Of a DNA stretch of 64,000 bases, positions 60,042 through 64,000 are shown piece by piece. The notes beneath the pieces are model-generated. The model saw nothing but the letters and a program-made list of their open reading frames with translations, was not told where the DNA came from and did no database searches. The stretch covers positions 2,604,001 through 2,668,000 of the forward strand of contig NZ_JBODJB010000001.1 in NCBI RefSeq assembly GCF_050611725.1. Reading direction: 5' to 3'. The stretch comes from Ferruginibacter sp050611725. Lineage in GTDB: Bacteria > Bacteroidota > Bacteroidia > Chitinophagales > Chitinophagaceae. How positions within the stretch are numbered: the first letter of the stretch is position 1; each line of letters opens with the position of its first letter. The position numbers and the translations under genes were made by a program.

Positions 60042-62447
60042 TTAGTTTTTCTTTGCAAGATTTGTTTGGCTGATCATTGTCTGCATTACCTTAAGTGCTT
60101 CATCGATATAGACATCAGTTTTAATTCTATCGATGAACAATTTATTCTTTTCAATTTTTTCTTTATCCCCGGTCAATTTAGTTTTATCCACCTCTGTATT
60201 TTTTACACTTAATTCTTTCGGCAATTTGGTCAGACTATCCAATTCTTTATACAAGGCTTTCAGCTTTGTTTGTTCTTCTCTGTACTTATCAATATTCAAA
60301 GAATATTCCCTGTCGTTGTACTTATCTATCTGAGCAATATTATCCTGTAACTGTTTAAAATTAGGATTATTACTGATCATAGTTCTTGCAGCTAAAACAA
60401 CTGCATCGGCACTGTATGTGTTTTCTAAAGAGCTATAGTCTGTTTTAGATATTTCATCCCATCCTAAAGCAGTTACATTATCTTTTTCTCTGTACTTAAG
60501 CAATTCGTATCTGTCAGGAATAACAACATCAGGAGTAACTCCTTTCAGCTGTGTAGCCCCGCCATTGATACGATAGAATTTTTGCATCGTCATTTTCACA
60601 GAGCCAAGGTCTTCAACATCTTTAGCCGATTGACTATACCCTTCCGGATTTAATGGGATGGTGCGTTGTACTGTACCCTTGCCATAAGTAGAACTGCTAC
60701 CGATAATAATACCACGTTTATAATCCTGAATAGCCGCAGCAAAAATTTCTGATGCGGAAGCACTATTCTCATCAACCATTACTGTTAATGGACCTGCATA
60801 CTGTATGGTTTTATCCCTGTCTTTCCATACATAAGGCTTTTCATCTCTTCCTTTTACCTGACAAACCGGCCCCTCTTCAATAAACAACCCGGCCATCTTT
60901 ACAACTTCAGGTAAAGATCCGCCTCCATTGCCACGTAGATCCATAATGATACCGTCAACTTTTTCAGCTTTCAATTTCTCAATCTCCTTTGCTACATCCT
61001 GTGAGCATTTAGCCCCTTGCGGATTATCAAAATCCATATAAAATACCGGGAGATAAATATACCCGATCTTATTTTCTCCGTTGATGATCGCACTTTTAGC
61101 AAAAGTGTCATCTACTTTTATTTCATCTCTTAAAAGCGATACAACTTTTATGCTGCCATCCACTTTGCGTAATGTCAATCTTACTTCTGTTCCTTTTTCA
61201 GCTCCACGTATTAATTTAACTGCATCTTGAACTGAGTAACCGGTTACATCAACAGGCTCTTTTTTACCTTCACCTATTTTTATGATCTCATCATCAGGTT
61301 GCAATTCTCCAGATTTCCAGGCCGGACCACCCGTTACCAAACTTGATATTTTTATCTTGTTCTCATCTTCTTTTAATTGAGCTCCTATACCAAAGAAACT
61401 ACCACTCATTGTTTCAGAAAATGAACGTTGATCAATTGGTGCAAAATAGTCAGTATGCGGATCCATTGTATTGGTGATCGCATTTACAAATTCACTAAAC
61501 AATTCATCGTTGGTGTTATGATTTGTTAGTGTAGTGAAATAACGTGTGATCTGTTTTTTTGTTTGTGCTCTTGCATCTTTTTCCAATGATACCAGATCCT
61601 GTGGCTTAGCTGTTTCAGCAGGTTTGGTAAAAAAATATTTCCCATCTTGAAAAACAACCAATGCCCTATACACACTTTTCGCTCCTTGGTAATTTGCCGG
61701 AACTTTGAATGTGTTTTCCGAATCATTAGGGTTTTGTACCGTAGCAATACTTCTGAATGGTTGATCTGCACCGGCTGCCTCTTGTATAATAATGTAGCTG
61801 ATCTTAGTCTTATAATTATTTGTCCAGCTGATCACCGATTTATTGTTAACCGCTATTTCAGGCAATAATGGCTTGGCAATGGCAGCAGGCTTTTCTTTAT
61901 TCTTTTCAAACGCAGCCAACATATCAACATACTTGGTTAGTGCAATATATTTTAGACGTTTGCGCCAGAATTCTTTCAGCTCTGCCTCTGTTTTCGTATA
62001 CTCAATTTTATCGCCGTCCAACACCACTGATTCATCTTTTGTAAAATCGAATGGAGTTGCTAATAGCCCATCCAGAGCAGCGGAAGCTTCTTTCAAACGT
62101 TTTGAATAAACATCTACAATTGAATAAAAGGATTCAAGTTTTTTCCCGTGTATCTCATCATCGATCTCTGTTTCATATTTTTTAAATGCATCGATATCTG
62201 ATTGCAAAAAAATACTTTTATCTCCATCAAGATTTTTCAGGAAAACTTTAAACACATCTTTAGAAAAATTATCATCGATCTTTTTTGGACTGTAGTGCCC
62301 CTGTTCTAGTAAAAGCCCTACATTCCTGAGTATGCGTTCATTTTTTGCTTTTGGATTATCCTCATTATCATGTGGGTGAAATGCCAGAAAAAGGCCAGCT
62401 CCTGCAAATAAAAAAATCAGCACCAACAATTTGTTCTTCATAATCAT
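60042..62447 (-). CDS. Carboxy-terminal processing peptidase, Prc type, with inserted fibronectin-III-like domain
   Basis: 801 residues if it starts at ATG 62447 (MIMKNKLLVLIFLFAGAGLF); ATG 62465 and 62441 are alternatives. The N-terminal helical tail-specific-protease region (~30-190; VGLLLEQGHYSPKKIDDNFS, VFKVFLKNLDGDK) resembles E. coli Prc. It is interrupted by a ~70-residue domain (~203-290; VISWTNNYKTKISYIIIQEA, VYRALVVFQDGKYFFTKP). Then come a PDZ domain (~365-440), the S41 core with Ser in DENSASASEIF and Lys in YGKGTVQ, and a helical C-terminal domain. Degrades or trims periplasmic proteins. Confidence 0.93.
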   Translation of the reverse strand: MIMKNKLLVLIFLFAGAGLFLAFHPHDNEDNPKAKNERILRNVGLLLEQGHYSPKKIDDNFSKDVFKVFLKNLDGDKSIFLQSDIDAFKKYETEIDDEIHGKKLESFYSIVDVYSKRLKEASAALDGLLATPFDFTKDESVVLDGDKIEYTKTEAELKEFWRKRLKYIALTKYVDMLAAFEKNKEKPAAIAKPLLPEIAVNNKSVISWTNNYKTKISYIIIQEAAGADQPFRSIATVQNPNDSENTFKVPANYQGAKSVYRALVVFQDGKYFFTKPAETAKPQDLVSLEKDARAQTKKQITRYFTTLTNHNTNDELFSEFVNAITNTMDPHTDYFAPIDQRSFSETMSGSFFGIGAQLKEDENKIKISSLVTGGPAWKSGELQPDDEIIKIGEGKKEPVDVTGYSVQDAVKLIRGAEKGTEVRLTLRKVDGSIKVVSLLRDEIKVDDTFAKSAIINGENKIGYIYLPVFYMDFDNPQGAKCSQDVAKEIEKLKAEKVDGIIMDLRGNGGGSLPEVVKMAGLFIEEGPVCQVKGRDEKPYVWKDRDKTIQYAGPLTVMVDENSASASEIFAAAIQDYKRGIIIGSSSTYGKGTVQRTIPLNPEGYSQSAKDVEDLGSVKMTMQKFYRINGGATQLKGVTPDVVIPDRYELLKYREKDNVTALGWDEISKTDYSSLENTYSADAVVLAARTMISNNPNFKQLQDNIAQIDKYNDREYSLNIDKYREEQTKLKALYKELDSLTKLPKELSVKNTEVDKTKLTGDKEKIEKNKLFIDRIKTDVYIDEALKVMQTMISQTNLAKKN

Positions 62448-62556
62448 ATGTTTGATTTTTAACATGGCCTAAAATTAACGCAAAAAACCATGCGGTTATT
62501 GGATTGCATGTCATTACACCGTAAATGTTTTCCTAAAATTATATGAGTGGTAAAAA

Positions 62557-62586
62557 GAAGCCCCTGCATTTACTGCAAGGGCTTTT
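62557..62586 (-). terminator. Intrinsic terminator after tRNA-His
   Basis: On the minus strand AAGCCCTTGCA and TGCAGGGGCTT pair (one mismatch) around TTTAC-like loop sequence, followed by CTTTTTACC. Confidence 0.75.
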
Positions 62587-62591
62587 AACCG

Positions 62592-62666
62592 GGTAATCGA
62601 AGGGGCTCGAACCCTCGACCCTCAGAATCACAATCTGATGCTCTAACCAACTGAGCTACGACTACC
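62592..62666 (-). tRNA. tRNA-His (anticodon GTG)
   Basis: 75 nt including an encoded G at -1, which pairs with C73, the identity element of tRNA-His. The 7-bp acceptor is GTAGTCG/CGATTAC, the anticodon loop is TTGTGAT with anticodon GTG, and the T arm is GAGGG TTCGAGC CCCTT. CCA is not encoded. Confidence 0.94.
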
Positions 62667-62760
62667 GTTTATTGAGGAGTGCAAAAATAATACAAAACAG
62701 TTCTTTTTCAAAATAACATTTGATTATTATTTGCTTTTCTTTGCAGCCAAATACTTATAA

Positions 62761-63369
62761 ATGCATTGGACAGGATATCTCCTAACAATTTTATTATCAG
62801 CTTTTACGGGCTGGGTTACAACCTGGGTTGCCATTAAAATGCTGTTTCACCCCAGAAATCCTATTAAAATATTCGGGTTTACCATTCAGGGTATCTTTCC
62901 CAAAAACCAGCAATTAATTGCACAAAAACTTGGTCAGGTAGTAAGTAAAGAACTCTTATCGTTTGACGAAATAGAACAAAAAGTAACCAACCCGGATAAT
63001 CTGCAAAAATTAAGACCGGATATTGAGGCACATATCGACAATTTTCTGCGTAATAAATTAAAGGATGTTTTTCCGATGCTCTCCATGTTTATTGGTGATA
63101 AAACCATTGGTCAATTAAAAGAAGCATTTCTTAAAGAATTAGAAGACCTATTCCCTATTTTGATGAAAAGTTACATGGGTAAATTGCAGCACGACCTTGA
63201 TCTTGAAAAAATAGTTACCGAAAAAGTGAACAATTTTTCATCAGAAAAACTGGAAGATATTTTGGATCAGATTACCAAAAAGGAGTTTCAGTTCTTAGAG
63301 TTCATAGGCGCCTTCTTTGGTTTATTGATAGGCCTTGTACAGGTATTGATATCTGCCATATCATCTTAA
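62761..63369 (+). CDS. DUF445-family membrane protein
   Basis: 202 residues with membrane helices at both ends (YLLTILLSAFTGWVTTWVAI; FIGAFFGLLIGLVQVLIS). Between them is a helical region with the DUF445 marks TTWVAIKMLFHPRNPIKIFG, GIFPKNQQLIAQKLGQVVS and SFDEIEQKV. Family function is unknown; Bacillus YheB is a relative. The gap to the next gene (106 bp) shows no terminator, so the two may be co-transcribed. Confidence 0.88.
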   Translation: MHWTGYLLTILLSAFTGWVTTWVAIKMLFHPRNPIKIFGFTIQGIFPKNQQLIAQKLGQVVSKELLSFDEIEQKVTNPDNLQKLRPDIEAHIDNFLRNKLKDVFPMLSMFIGDKTIGQLKEAFLKELEDLFPILMKSYMGKLQHDLDLEKIVTEKVNNFSSEKLEDILDQITKKEFQFLEFIGAFFGLLIGLVQVLISAISS

Positions 63370-63475
63370 TGTATTTTATTTTGACTTGCAGTTGTTTACA
63401 ATGCCTTTGTTTCAAAGAAAAATAAAGTGTTTTGGCATAAAACTTTTAATTTGCTCCTTAAAGAAATTTTAATAA

Positions 63476-64000
63476 ATGAAAAAGATAGAGTTTAAAGTAT
63501 TTGTACCGCATATTATTGCCGTAGTTACTTTTTTATTGTTGTCAATTGTATTTACCAAACCTGCACTAAACGGAATGGTTGTACAACAGCATGACGTACA
63601 ACAAGTAAAAGCCATGCAGCAGCAATCGTATGAGTTTCAAAAAAAATACGGTCACATGCCTTACTGGACCAATAGCATGTTTGGTGGTATGCCGGCCTAC
63701 CAAATTGCGTTTGAACCAAAGAATGGCTCTATTTATACTGTAGGACTTGCACACAATATTTTAACCTTGGGCTTACCCAAACCTGTTTTTTACTTATTCA
63801 TTGCCTGCCTTTGTTTTTATTTTTTATCAATTGTTGTAGGTGTAAACCCATGGCTTTCTATTTTAGGTGGAATTGCATACGGATATTGCAGCTATGACCC
63901 GATTTTAATAAGTGCAGGCCACGATTCGAAATTATTGTCAATTGCTTATGCACCGGCGGTTTTAGGTTCGTTGTTTTTGATCTTTAAGAAAAAATATTGG
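63476..64000 (+). CDS. YfhO-like polytopic membrane protein, 3' part outside window
   Basis: The frame is open from ATG 63476 to the window edge: 175 residues. The N-terminal membrane helix (VPHIIAVVTFLLLSIVFT) is followed by a periplasmic loop with WTNSMFGGMPAYQIAFEPKN. Further helices follow (PVFYLFIACLCFYFLSIVVG, then WLSILGGIAYGYCSYDPILI). The SMFGGMP and AGHDSKLLSIAYAP segments are typical of large Bacteroidota YfhO-like proteins (~800 residues), which are GT-C-like membrane enzymes thought to act on lipid-linked sugars. Confidence 0.8.
   Translation, partial: MKKIEFKVFVPHIIAVVTFLLLSIVFTKPALNGMVVQQHDVQQVKAMQQQSYEFQKKYGHMPYWTNSMFGGMPAYQIAFEPKNGSIYTVGLAHNILTLGLPKPVFYLFIACLCFYFLSIVVGVNPWLSILGGIAYGYCSYDPILISAGHDSKLLSIAYAPAVLGSLFLIFKKKYW

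Overview
The window looks like ordinary chromosome from a low-GC member of the Bacteroidota, most likely Chitinophagaceae (inference). The signs are a type IX secretion (T9SS) C-terminal sorting domain on a giant surface protein, a PorW/SprE-type lipoprotein, ECF sigma/anti-sigma pairs, many Lys/Asn-rich signal-peptide proteins, and promoters matching the Bacteroidota -7 box TAnnTTTG. I saw no phage, transposase, CRISPR array or rRNA. Two tRNAs are present (Arg-ACG, His-GTG), both on the minus strand.

Layout. 1-6.1 kb: a truncated beta-propeller-like protein, a BadF-type sugar kinase, an S41 protease and small envelope proteins. 6.1-14.3 kb: a minus-strand aromatic amino acid operon, in transcription order pheA, aminotransferase, tyrA, DAHP synthase/chorismate mutase, aroB, aroA, aroC. 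It is preceded by what reads as a classical attenuator: a 19-codon leader peptide ending in a run of Phe/Tyr/Trp codons, a candidate antiterminator and an intrinsic terminator. 14.4-16.4 kb: a small Ala/Lys-rich lipoprotein divergent from an ECF sigma gene, which overlaps a protein joining an anti-sigma-like cytoplasmic part, one membrane helix and a trypsin-like protease. The divergent intergenic region carries two matching, oppositely oriented promoter-like elements. 16.5-25.4 kb: nucleotidyltransferase, D-cysteine desulfhydrase family, lipB, RluA-type pseudouridine synthase, WG-repeat protein, M48 protease, plsY, prmA. 25.4-33.7 kb: GH31 glycosidase, a large FAD/Fe-S oxidoreductase, and a fasciclin gene next to a SigK/RskA-like pair. 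33.9-43.1 kb: two overlapping beta-barrel-like genes, SprT-like protein, a bactofilin cluster, PorW/SprE-like TPR lipoprotein, PBP1A. 43.2-50.7 kb: a 2476-residue surface protein with four SdrD-B-like domains, 25 tandem ~49-residue repeats and a T9SS tail. 51-64 kb: rlmH, rhomboid protease, tilS, etfBA, bifunctional nuclease, ispE, a subtilase, DinB, a Prc-type protease, DUF445 and the start of a YfhO-like membrane protein.

A cross-cutting pattern is that several families of short palindromic or word-permuted repeats, normally intergenic, also lie in frame inside conserved enzymes (PheA, LipB, TilS, the FAD/Fe-S oxidoreductase), recalling Rickettsia palindromic elements. The other points of most interest are the aromatic attenuator, the sigma/anti-sigma-protease unit with its paired promoter elements, and the age gradient in the giant repeat array.
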